Below are positions 1 to 7,184 of a stretch of DNA of 12,360 nucleotides, piece by piece (the stretch's first letter is position 1; the number at the start of each line of letters is the position of its first letter). Position numbers and translations under genes: made by a program. Origin of the DNA: an uncultured Clostridia bacterium (GTDB lineage Bacteria > Bacillota > Clostridia > Christensenellales > Aristaeellaceae); NCBI GenBank assembly GCA_946534455.1, contig CAMNCR010000203.1:1-12360 (forward strand), written 5' to 3'. The notes below the pieces were generated by a model. That model saw only the letters and a list, made by a program, of their open reading frames with translations, was not told the DNA's origin and did not search any database.

Positions 1-1871
1 GCTTTGGCCAGCTCGGTCTTGCCGACGCCCGTGGGGCCCAGGAACAGGAAGGAGCCCAGGGGACGGTTCGGATCCTGAATGCCGGCGCGGCTGCGCAGGA
101 TGGCCTCCGAAACCTTGCGAACGGCCTCATCCTGGCCGATGACGCGCTGATGGAGCGTGTCCTCCAGACGCAGCAGCTTTTCCCGTTCGCCCTCCATGAG
201 GCGGGCAACCGGAATGCCGGTCCAGCGGCCGATGATCCGGGCAATTTCCTCCTCCGTGACCCGATCCCGCAGGAGGCTGTCCTCCCCCTTGCTCTTTTCC
301 GCGATGGCTTCCTCTTCGGCCAGCTGCTGCTTCAGCTTGGGCAGCTGGCCGTATTTCAGCTCCGCCGCCCGGTTCAGATCATAATTCCGCTCCGCCTGCT
401 CAATCTGCGCGTTGACCCGCTCGATTTCCTCGCGCAGGCTGGTGACCTTGCCGATGGCTTCCTTTTCCGCCTCCCAGCGGGCCTTCATGGAGTTGAACGT
501 ATCGCGCTGCTCCGCCAGCTCCTTCTGCACCTCGGCCAGATGGGCCTGGGACAGGGCATCCTCGTCCTTCCGGAGGGCGGCCTCCTCAATTTCCAGCTGC
601 ATGATGTGCCGGCGGATATCGTCCAGCTCCGAGGGCAGGGAATCGATTTCCGTGCGGATCATGGCGCAGGCCTCGTCCACCAGATCGATGGCCTTGTCCG
701 GCAGAAAACGGTCTGTGATGTAGCGGTTGGACAGGGTGGCGGCCGCAATCAGCGCGGAATCCTGAATTTTGACGCCGTGGAACACCTCATAGCGCTCCTT
801 CAGGCCCCGCAGGATCGCGATGGTATCCTCCACCGTCGGCTCGGAGACCATCACAGGCTGGAACCGGCGCTCCAGGGCCGCGTCCTTCTCGATATACTGC
901 CGATATTCATTGAGCGTCGTGGCGCCGATGCAGTGCAGCTCGCCCCGGGCCAGCATGGGCTTGAGCAGGTTGCCCGCATCCATGGCTCCGTCCGCCTTGC
1001 CCGCGCCGACGATGGTATGCAGCTCATCGATGAAAAGAATGATGCGCCCATCGCTCTTTTTGATTTCAGCCAGCACCGCCTTCAGCCGTTCCTCAAATTC
1101 CCCGCGGAATTTGGCGCCGGCAATCAGGCTGCCCATATCCAGGGAGAAGATGGTCCGATCCTTCAGGCTGTCCGGCACATCCCCCCGGACAATCCGCTGC
1201 GCCAGCCCCTCGGCGATGGCGGTTTTGCCGACGCCGGGCTCACCGATGAGCACAGGATTGTTTTTCGTCTTCCGGGACAGGATGCGGATGACGTTCCGGA
1301 TCTCGCTGTCCCGGCCGATGACCGGATCCAGCTTCTGCTTCCGGGCCAGCTCCACCAGGTCCTGCCCGTATTTCTTCAGGGCGTCATAGGTTTCCTCGGG
1401 GCTGTCCGAGGTGACGCGCGTGGCGCCCCGAACCTCGCTCAGGGCCCGGAGAAAGGCCGCCGGATCATAGCCCAGGGACTTGAGCAGCTTCTGGAAGGAA
1501 GGAGAAGGCCGGCTGCAGAGACCGATCCAGACGTGCTCCACGGAAAGATATTCATCCTTCATCTGCTGAGCGGTTTTTTCAGCCTCGAGCAGCGCCTTTT
1601 CCACATCCGGGGAAATATACACCTTGCCGGGCTCGCGGCCGGAGCCGGAAACCCGCGGAGTCCGCTCCAGCTGGGTTTTCAGCCCGGTCCGAAGGGCATC
1701 CACGTTCAGCCCGCAGCGGGTCAGCAGCTGGGGAATCAGATCGCTGTCGTTTTCCGTCAGGGCGGTCAGCAGGTGCTCCTGCTCCACCTGCATATGCTGA
1801 TATTCGATGGCCAGGGACTGTGCGCGCTGCAGGGCGGCAATGGTCTTCTGGGTAAACTGATTCATGTTCAT
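1..1871 (-). CDS. clpB: ClpB ATP-dependent protein disaggregase, C-terminus cut by window edge
   Basis: ClpB is a hexameric cytosolic AAA+ chaperone that threads aggregated proteins through its pore together with DnaK/DnaJ/GrpE. Read on the minus strand, about 623 codons are present. They give an N-terminal Clp repeat domain (from about residue 5), a first AAA+ domain with Walker A GEPGVGKT near residue 210, Walker B ILFIDELH and the ERRF arginine-finger segment, a charged coiled-coil middle domain, and the start of the second AAA+ domain with Walker A GPTGVGKTELAK near residue 610. The middle domain and the two ATPase domains separate ClpB from ClpA and ClpX. ClpB is usually about 860 residues, so roughly 240 are missing at the left edge; no internal stop or frameshift is seen. 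The ATG at 1871 is chosen because GGAGG (1884-1880) lies 8 bases upstream; a second ATG at 1865 is 14 bases away. Expression should be controlled by CtsR (see 1950-1966). Confidence 0.97.
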   Translation of the reverse strand, partial: MNMNQFTQKTIAALQRAQSLAIEYQHMQVEQEHLLTALTENDSDLIPQLLTRCGLNVDALRTGLKTQLERTPRVSGSGREPGKVYISPDVEKALLEAEKTAQQMKDEYLSVEHVWIGLCSRPSPSFQKLLKSLGYDPAAFLRALSEVRGATRVTSDSPEETYDALKKYGQDLVELARKQKLDPVIGRDSEIRNVIRILSRKTKNNPVLIGEPGVGKTAIAEGLAQRIVRGDVPDSLKDRTIFSLDMGSLIAGAKFRGEFEERLKAVLAEIKKSDGRIILFIDELHTIVGAGKADGAMDAGNLLKPMLARGELHCIGATTLNEYRQYIEKDAALERRFQPVMVSEPTVEDTIAILRGLKERYEVFHGVKIQDSALIAAATLSNRYITDRFLPDKAIDLVDEACAMIRTEIDSLPSELDDIRRHIMQLEIEEAALRKDEDALSQAHLAEVQKELAEQRDTFNSMKARWEAEKEAIGKVTSLREEIERVNAQIEQAERNYDLNRAAELKYGQLPKLKQQLAEEEAIAEKSKGEDSLLRDRVTEEEIARIIGRWTGIPVARLMEGEREKLLRLEDTLHQRVIGQDEAVRKVSEAILRSRAGIQDPNRPLGSFLFLGPTGVGKTELAK

Positions 1872-1949
1872 AAGATCCACCTCCCACAGGGATCGTGCCG
1901 GGAAGAAAGTTCCTCCGGCAGCCGTTCGATGATTGGAGCGAAAGCCAAT

Positions 1950-1966
1950 TTTGACTTTCTTTGACT
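1950..1966 (-). promoter_or_regulatory. CtsR operator (heat-shock repressor box) in front of clpB
   Basis: On the minus strand the sequence is AGTCAAA-GAA-AGTCAAA, an exact fit to the CtsR direct-repeat consensus RGTCAAA-NAN-RGTCAAA. It begins 9 bases downstream of the clpB -10 box, so it covers the expected transcription start, where a bound repressor would block initiation. CtsR is the class III heat-shock repressor of Bacillota and controls clp genes. No CIRCE (HrcA) element is seen here, and the ctsR gene is not in the window. Confidence 0.88.
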
Positions 1967-1975
1967 TTCATCCTT

Positions 1976-2003
1976 ATTCTACACCCGTTTTTCCAAATGT
2001 CAA
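1976..2003 (-). promoter_or_regulatory. Sigma-A type promoter of clpB
   Basis: On the minus strand a perfect -35 box TTGACA (2003-1998) is followed by a 16-base spacer and a -10 box TAGAAT (1981-1976), five of six matches to consensus. Start of transcription is expected around 1969, leaving a leader of about 100 bases before the ATG at 1871. The CtsR box lies directly on this start region. Confidence 0.8.
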
Positions 2004-2010
2004 CGGTTTT

Positions 2011-2039
2011 TTGAAAAAAAGAAGGCCCTATGCTATAAT
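2011..2039 (+). promoter_or_regulatory. Sigma-A type promoter of the PBP-cvpA operon
   Basis: TTGAAA (2011-2016), a 17-base spacer and a perfect TATAAT (2034-2039) preceded by TGC, an extended -10 motif. Transcription should start near 2046, giving a short leader of about 36 bases. The -35 box is only 7 bases from the -35 box of the divergent clpB promoter. Confidence 0.82.
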
Positions 2040-2081
2040 CATCTGAGCCCGTCCCATGTGCGGGCATGAATGGAGGAAAAC

Positions 2082-4973
2082 ATGTTCAGACGCGGCAGCC
2101 GGAAACGGCGGGAAGAAGAGCCATACGCGGAGGCATACGGGACGGAGTCCTATGATCCGGCCTGGAGCGACGCGAGTTCATATCAGAATCCGGATGCGGA
2201 AAGCTATGAGGAATATCCGGAGGAGGATCCGGGCGAAGAGACCTTTGAGGAGGAGAACTGGACGGATCCGGACGACGGAGGCGAGTGGGACGAGGAAGAC
2301 GGGGAGGAGCTGCCGCGGGAGGAACGCAGGAGCATTTTCCGCCCCGAGATGCGGAAGCCGAACTTCGTGCTCAGCGTCCTGGTGCAGACGATTCGCGTGC
2401 TGGCGGTGCTGGTGCTGGTGGCGGGCTTCGCCGGCCTTGGCGCGCTGATCGGCATCGCGAAGGGCTATGTGGACACCGCGCCGGAGCTGGACCTGGCGGC
2501 GCTGGACAGCCAGGCGCAGACCTCCTTTATCTATGACTGCAACAATCAGCTGATCACGGAATACAAGGGAACGGAGAACCGCGTGATGGTTTCCCTGGGC
2601 GCGGTGCCCCAGATGCTGAGAAACGCTTTTGTGGCGGTGGAGGACGCCCGGTTCTATTCTCATTCGGGCGTGGATCTGAAGCGGATTGTCGGCGCCTTTG
2701 TCAGCAATCTTTCCTCCTCCGGCACGCAGGGAGGATCCACGATCACGCAGCAGCTGATCAAGAACACCCTGCTCTCCTCCGAGCAGAGCTATAAGCGCAA
2801 AATACAGGAAGCTTATCTGGCCATGCAGCTGGAAATGAAATACAGCAAGGACCAGATTCTGGAAAGCTATCTGAACACGATCTATCTGGGAGAGAACTAT
2901 TACGGGGTGCAGGTGGCGGCGGAGGGCTATTTCGGCAAGAGCCTGGGAGAGCTGACGCTGCGGGAATGCGCCATGCTGGCGGGGACGACCAACAATCCCT
3001 ACTACTATAATCCCCGCAGAAACTACTATACCCGCAGGGACTCGGAGCGGGATTACCGGGCTGTGACCAATCAGCGAACGGACTATGTGCTCCGCTGCAT
3101 GTATGAAAACCAGTACATCACGCATGAGCAGTATCAGGCCGCGCTGGCTCCGGAAACGGCCCATGTGCTGGAAACCTCGCCTTCCGGCACGGAGAGCATG
3201 TATCCCTATGCGCATTATGTGGAGTACGCGGTCCGGGAGGTCGTGAGCATTCTGCTGGAGCTCAACGGCCTGGAGGACACATCGGCCAACCGCGCGGCGA
3301 TGGAAAACCGGTTCCGCACGGGCGGCTATCATGTGCGGCTTGCGCTGAATCCGGAGGTGCAGCGCACCGTGGAGCAGACGATTCAGACCTGGGATCAGTA
3401 TCCCGCGCTGCGGGATCCCTCGGACAAGGTGTTCCGCAGCCGGAACTCGGATGGGACCTATACGGAGATCATTCAGCCCCAGGCCGCCTGTGCCGTGCTG
3501 GATTACCGGACCGGGGAGCTGAAGGCCATCGTCGGAAGCCGGACGGAGGTGACCGCCCGGAAGACCCTGAACCGGGCAACGGATATGAAGATGCCGGTCG
3601 GCTCCTCCATCAAGCCCATCGCGGTATACGCGCCGGCGCTGGAGCTGGGCGCCAGCCCGGCGTCGGTGGTGTACAACATGCCGCTGCCGATCGCGGGCTG
3701 GAAGGATGCGAAGGGAAACGACAGCTGGCCCACCAACTACGGCGGAAAGAACTACCTGGGCCCGGAAACGCTGCGCACGGCCATGTCCAAGTCGCATAAC
3801 ACCGCGGCGGCCTCCACGCTGCTGACGATGGTGGGCACGGAGCGGAGCGTGGACTTCCTGCACCGGATGGGAATCGACGACGGACATATCGACCAGACGC
3901 CCTTCGGGCTGTCTCTGGGCTCCTCCGGCATCACGCCCCTGCAGATGACCGTGGCCTTCGGCGTGCTGGCCAACAGCGGCGTCTATCAGGAGCCGATCTC
4001 GGTGCTGGGCATTTCGGATTCCAACGGCGACGTCGTGTGGGACGGCCATCAGCATCAGGACCGGCGGCGCGTCTTTTCGGACAGCACGGCCTACATGATC
4101 GTGGACATGCTCAAGACCGCGGTGGCGAACGGCACAGGCACGAGCGCGAAAATCAAGGGACAGACCGTGGGCGGAAAAACGGGGACGAACTCGGACCAGA
4201 AGGGCGTCTATTTTGCCGGCGTGACCGGCTATTACAGCTCCGCGGTGTGGGTGGGGCATGACAACTATAAGGCGCTGTCCTCCAAATCCACCGGATCCCG
4301 GGCGGCGGCACCCCTCTGGCAGGCCTACATGAGCAAAATCCATGCGGGGCTGGCCAACCGGGATATTCTGGGCGGCAGCGCGGAGGATTACGGCCTGGTG
4401 AAGGTGACCACCTGCGTGGTCAGCGGACAGCTGGCCACGGATGCCTGCCGGAATGACGGGATGGACTATGGGGTGGTGACCGATTACTGGGCGCAGGGCA
4501 CACAGCCGACGGTGTACTGCCAGATGCATACCGTGCAGGACATTTGCGCGGATTCCGGCATGCGGGCCTCGCCCTACTGCCCGCATACCGTCCAGCGCTG
4601 TGTGGTGACGCTGCCCGCGGGCCATCCGCTGTACCGGTTCCTGGGCACGAAATATCAGGATGTGATTGAACAGTATCTGGGCACCTCGGCCGCCACCGCG
4701 GGAGAGACCTGCTCCTGGCACAGCGAGAGCAATCCGACGGGCCAGGGCATGGGAATCTCCGCCACGACCGCCATGCTGATTTCAGACGCGCAGAGCCTGA
4801 TCCTCCAGGCGCGGAATCAGGCAGACGCCCTGCCGCCGGGAGACCCCCGGGCAGCGGCCATGTACGAAGCCATCGCCCAGCTGGAAAGCAGGATCAGCGA
4901 GCCGTCTCCCAGCCAGTCGGAGATTGCCTCGGCCATGTCTGCCCTGACCCAGGCCATGGCGGGAATCTATTAA
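2082..4973 (+). CDS. Class A penicillin-binding protein (bifunctional transglycosylase/transpeptidase)
   Basis: This enzyme polymerises lipid II into glycan strands and cross-links the peptides at the outer face of the membrane. The 963-residue protein has a basic start (RRGSRKRR), a strongly acidic cytoplasmic tail to about residue 92, and a membrane anchor at about 97-125. A GT51 transglycosylase domain follows, with EDARFYSHSG (catalytic Glu187), GGSTITQQ (217-224) and KDQILESYLN. The transpeptidase domain has all three catalytic motifs: SSIK (nucleophile Ser508), SHN (571-573) and KTG (699-701). The C-terminal extension holds seven cysteines in two repeated modules (about 778-880) and a helical tail (about 902-963) resembling FIVAR domains. 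An ATG at 2070 is in frame, but GGAGG at 2072-2076 lies after it and 5 bases before the ATG at 2082, so 2082 is the start. A CvpA-family gene follows closely. Family assignment is certain; the exact paralogue (PBP1a, ponA, pbpF type) cannot be fixed here. Confidence 0.95.
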   Translation: MFRRGSRKRREEEPYAEAYGTESYDPAWSDASSYQNPDAESYEEYPEEDPGEETFEEENWTDPDDGGEWDEEDGEELPREERRSIFRPEMRKPNFVLSVLVQTIRVLAVLVLVAGFAGLGALIGIAKGYVDTAPELDLAALDSQAQTSFIYDCNNQLITEYKGTENRVMVSLGAVPQMLRNAFVAVEDARFYSHSGVDLKRIVGAFVSNLSSSGTQGGSTITQQLIKNTLLSSEQSYKRKIQEAYLAMQLEMKYSKDQILESYLNTIYLGENYYGVQVAAEGYFGKSLGELTLRECAMLAGTTNNPYYYNPRRNYYTRRDSERDYRAVTNQRTDYVLRCMYENQYITHEQYQAALAPETAHVLETSPSGTESMYPYAHYVEYAVREVVSILLELNGLEDTSANRAAMENRFRTGGYHVRLALNPEVQRTVEQTIQTWDQYPALRDPSDKVFRSRNSDGTYTEIIQPQAACAVLDYRTGELKAIVGSRTEVTARKTLNRATDMKMPVGSSIKPIAVYAPALELGASPASVVYNMPLPIAGWKDAKGNDSWPTNYGGKNYLGPETLRTAMSKSHNTAAASTLLTMVGTERSVDFLHRMGIDDGHIDQTPFGLSLGSSGITPLQMTVAFGVLANSGVYQEPISVLGISDSNGDVVWDGHQHQDRRRVFSDSTAYMIVDMLKTAVANGTGTSAKIKGQTVGGKTGTNSDQKGVYFAGVTGYYSSAVWVGHDNYKALSSKSTGSRAAAPLWQAYMSKIHAGLANRDILGGSAEDYGLVKVTTCVVSGQLATDACRNDGMDYGVVTDYWAQGTQPTVYCQMHTVQDICADSGMRASPYCPHTVQRCVVTLPAGHPLYRFLGTKYQDVIEQYLGTSAATAGETCSWHSESNPTGQGMGISATTAMLISDAQSLILQARNQADALPPGDPRAAAMYEAIAQLESRISEPSPSQSEIASAMSALTQAMAGIY
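4413..4721 (+). repeat. Tandem Cys/His modules in the PBP C-terminus (protein-level repeat)
   Basis: Within the PBP, the spacing C-x2-S-G-x2-A-x3-C occurs twice: CVVSGQLATDAC (residues 778-789) and CADSGMRASPYC (822-833). Each is followed by a C-x2-H pair, CQMH (813-816) and CSWH (877-880). The equal spacing suggests an internal duplication. Since the region should be outside the cell, the residues could form disulfides or bind metal; the sequence does not decide which. Confidence 0.7.
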
Positions 4974-4992
4974 GGAAGGGAAACACGGACAG

Positions 4993-5700
4993 ATGAACAT
5001 CATTGACTGGATTATTCTGGGCATTCTGGGCATCAGCGTGCTCATCGGCCTGTACCGGGGCTTCATCGCCTCGGTGGCCTCCATGGGCGGAAGCCTGCTC
5101 TCGCTGGCGGCCAGCTTCTGGCTGAGCCCGAAGCTGGTAGAGGTAATCCGCAAAAGCCCGGACCTGATCAGAACCCTGATGTCCTATGCGGACGCGACCT
5201 CCCGCCTGGGGGATCTGAATCTCTCTCAGACGGCGGTTTCCACCCTCTCCGGCAGCGGCATCGCGGAGGTGCTGAACCGGGTTTCCCTGCCGGCGCCCCT
5301 GGCCACCCTGCTGCGGAACAATCTGGAAAACCAGGCCTTTGCCTCCGCGGGGCTGACGAAGGTGGGGGATTACGTTTCCCAGACCATCGCCGGAGCGATT
5401 CTGAACGTGCTGTGCTATGTGGTATGCTTCATCGGGCTGATGATCGTCTTTCACTTTGTGCTGAATTTTCTGAAGGTGCTGTTTAAATTTCCGGTGCTCC
5501 GGCAGATGAATTCCCTGGTGGGCGGCGTGTTCGGGCTGCTGCGGGGTGCGCTGGTCTGCTTTGTGGCCTTTGCGCTGCTGCCGCTGGTGCAGACCATGGT
5601 GCCTGTGGAGGGAATTCCGGAGCTGGTGGACGGCAGCATGCTGGCGCCCATCTTCAACAGCGGACAGCTGATCCTGGCCATGATGCAGGGGCATCTCTGA
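4993..5700 (+). CDS. CvpA-family integral membrane protein
   Basis: A 235-residue hydrophobic protein whose N-terminus (NIIDWIILGILGISVLIGLYRG) has the hallmark pattern of the CvpA family: a short start, an Asp in the first helix and an R-G after it. Predicted membrane spans lie at about residues 3-22, 27-47, 130-158 and 170-200, with a polar loop of roughly 80 residues between the second and third. Proteins of this family were first linked to colicin V production in E. coli and are now tied to envelope integrity; the molecular activity is unknown. The gene starts 19 bases after the PBP stop with no promoter or terminator between, so the two are probably co-transcribed, which fits an envelope role. 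The ribosome binding site (AGGAAGGG at 4973-4980) is rather far, about 12 bases, from the ATG. A strong hairpin follows the stop codon. Confidence 0.85.
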   Translation: MNIIDWIILGILGISVLIGLYRGFIASVASMGGSLLSLAASFWLSPKLVEVIRKSPDLIRTLMSYADATSRLGDLNLSQTAVSTLSGSGIAEVLNRVSLPAPLATLLRNNLENQAFASAGLTKVGDYVSQTIAGAILNVLCYVVCFIGLMIVFHFVLNFLKVLFKFPVLRQMNSLVGGVFGLLRGALVCFVAFALLPLVQTMVPVEGIPELVDGSMLAPIFNSGQLILAMMQGHL

Positions 5701-5704
5701 GGTC

Positions 5705-5743
5705 AAAAAAAAGAAAGCGGGGAGCGTCGTGCTCCCCGCTTTC
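5705..5743 (-). terminator. Intrinsic terminator of the M18 aminopeptidase gene
   Basis: A perfect 13-base-pair stem, GAAAGCGGGGAGC (5713-5725) with GCTCCCCGCTTTC (5731-5743), closes a 5-base loop. On the minus strand it is followed by eight T residues (plus-strand A run 5705-5712), 17 bases after the M18 stop codon. On the plus strand there is no good T run, so termination of the PBP-cvpA transcript here would be weaker, although the stem lies only 12 bases after the cvpA stop. Confidence 0.92.
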
Positions 5744-5759
5744 GCTGCGTTTGGGGCTG

Positions 5760-7037
5760 TCATCCCTCTGTCCAGAAGGCGCTGAGGGCCTGAATGAGAT
5801 AATCCAGATCCCGGGTGCCGGCCGTCTCATAGGCGGAGTGCATGGCCAGCTGCGCCAGGCCGATATCCACCGTTTCCATGGAGATATGGGTGTTGGCGAT
5901 GTTGCCCAGGGTGGAACCGCCCGCAATATCGGACCGGTTGGCAAAATGCTGCACGGGCACGCCGGCACGCTGGCACAGCAGCTCGAAGCGGGCGGAGGAA
6001 AGGCCGTCCGTGGTGTATTTCTGCGCGGCGTTATGCTTGATGACGACGCCCTGATTCATGAACACCCGGTTCTGCGAATCGTATTTATCGGGATGATTGG
6101 GGTGCACCGCGTGGGCATTATCGGCGGAGACCATGCGGCTGCCCGCCATGGCGGCGCGGATTTCCCCGTCGGAGGCCCCCAGACCGGTGCCCAGGCGCGT
6201 CAGCGTATCATAGAGGAAATTGGAATCCGCTCCCTGACGGCTGGCGGAGCCTACCTCCTCATTGTCAAAAATGGCGCAGACGCTGACGGTGTCCCTCGGG
6301 ACGGTGCGGGGGAGAGCCTCCACGGCGGCGAAGGCGCATTCCAGGTCATCGATGCGCTGGCAGGAGAAGAAGGCGTCCCCGGCGCCCCAGACGCTGGCTG
6401 GCTGCCGGTTGTACAGAAACAGGTCATGGGACAGGATATCCCGGCAGGAGACGCCGGCGCGATCCGCGATTTCCTCCAGCAGGCGGGAGCCTTCCTGGGG
6501 CTGGCCGTCGAAGCCGAACAGGGGAAGCAGATCCACCTGCGGCTGATAGGCGTAGCCGCTGTTGATTTCGCGGTTGAAATGAATCGGCAGATTGGGAATG
6601 AGCACCGCGTCCCGATCCAGATTCACCAGGCGGACGGTCAGATCATCCCCGCTGCGGAGAATGAGCCGGCCGGCCACGGACAGCGGCCGGTCCAGCCAGG
6701 TGGACATGATCATGCCGCCGTATTTTTCCACGTTGAGGCGAAGATAGCCCTCCCGGGTGTGATCCTCAAAATGCTGCTTCAGCTTGAAGGCCGGAGAATC
6801 GCCGTGGGCCGCCACGATCCGGAAGGCGCCGAAGCCGGTATCCGGCGTCGCGAAGGCGATCAGGGCGGCATCGTTCCGGAGCACGAAGTATTTTTCCCCG
6901 GCATCGATCAGCCACGGGTCGGTTTCCCGCAGCTCATGAAACCCTTCGGCACGCAGCCGGTCCGCCAGACCGGCCACCGCGTGATAGACGGTGGGAGACT
7001 GCCCGGCAAAGGTCAGAAAATCCCGCAGATGATCCAT
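5760..7037 (-). CDS. M18 family aminopeptidase (aspartyl aminopeptidase type)
   Basis: This is a cytosolic, two-metal exopeptidase of clan MH that removes N-terminal residues, classically Asp or Glu, from peptides; family members form tetrahedral dodecamers. The 425-residue length is normal. Expected metal and catalytic residues can be placed: His78 and Asp80 in AHGDSPAFKLK, the bridging Asp in RIDDLE (about 230), the Glu pair in DNEEVGS (260-261), Asp306 in SADNAHAVHPNHPDKYD, and His384 in the segment ending SMETVDIG. GGSTLGNI (373-380), another M18 hallmark, is present. Many homologues have Ser or Thr where Gly79 stands, a small difference. The ATG at 7037 has AGGAGG (7052-7047) 9 bases upstream. 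The gene has its own promoter (7101-7073) and a strong terminator, so it is a single-gene unit divergent from the DUF5058 operon. There is no signal peptide. Confidence 0.95.
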   Translation of the reverse strand: MDHLRDFLTFAGQSPTVYHAVAGLADRLRAEGFHELRETDPWLIDAGEKYFVLRNDAALIAFATPDTGFGAFRIVAAHGDSPAFKLKQHFEDHTREGYLRLNVEKYGGMIMSTWLDRPLSVAGRLILRSGDDLTVRLVNLDRDAVLIPNLPIHFNREINSGYAYQPQVDLLPLFGFDGQPQEGSRLLEEIADRAGVSCRDILSHDLFLYNRQPASVWGAGDAFFSCQRIDDLECAFAAVEALPRTVPRDTVSVCAIFDNEEVGSASRQGADSNFLYDTLTRLGTGLGASDGEIRAAMAGSRMVSADNAHAVHPNHPDKYDSQNRVFMNQGVVIKHNAAQKYTTDGLSSARFELLCQRAGVPVQHFANRSDIAGGSTLGNIANTHISMETVDIGLAQLAMHSAYETAGTRDLDYLIQALSAFWTEG

Positions 7038-7072
7038 GGAAACCCGCCTCCTGTGTTTTCAGTCATGAACCC

Positions 7073-7101
7073 ATTATAGCCGGGAAGCAGCCGCCTGTCC
7101 A
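7073..7101 (-). promoter_or_regulatory. Sigma-A type promoter of the M18 aminopeptidase gene
   Basis: On the minus strand TGGACA (7101-7096), a 17-base spacer and a perfect TATAAT (7078-7073). The leader to the ATG at 7037 is about 30 bases and contains the AGGAGG ribosome binding site. The -35 box is 15 bases from that of the divergent promoter at 7117. Confidence 0.8.
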
Positions 7102-7116
7102 TCCCGGGGACGCGGG

Positions 7117-7145
7117 TTGAATCCGGCGGCGGAAATGATTATAAT
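7117..7145 (+). promoter_or_regulatory. Sigma-A type promoter of the DUF5058-M20 operon
   Basis: TTGAAT (7117-7122), a 17-base spacer and a perfect TATAAT (7140-7145). Transcription should start near 7152, leaving a purine-rich leader of about 33 bases with AGGAGAG (7173-7179) before the ATG at 7185. No clear inverted-repeat operator is visible between the two divergent promoters. Confidence 0.8.
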
Positions 7146-7184
7146 ACAGCCCGGAAGAACGGAAGAGAAAAGAGGAGAGACATC

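Noticed and set aside
150..1964. 604-codon plus-strand open frame opposite clpB
   Set aside because: The minus strand encodes an unmistakable ClpB with all ATPase motifs. The plus-strand product is Leu/Gln/Gly-rich without a recognisable domain and is a shadow of GC-rich codon use.
2047..2065. Short inverted repeat GCCCG/CGGGC in the PBP leader
   Set aside because: Only five base pairs with a 9-base loop, expected by chance in GC-rich DNA; no riboswitch or T-box features.
2178..4721. 847-codon minus-strand open frame opposite the PBP gene
   Set aside because: The product is His/Arg/Gly-rich low-complexity text with no motif; the plus strand has complete GT51 and transpeptidase motifs. Long antisense frames are expected at this GC content.
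5751..7079. 442-codon plus-strand open frame opposite the M18 aminopeptidase
   Set aside because: The minus strand carries all M18 metal ligands. The plus frame has no ribosome binding site of note and begins inside the terminator hairpin.
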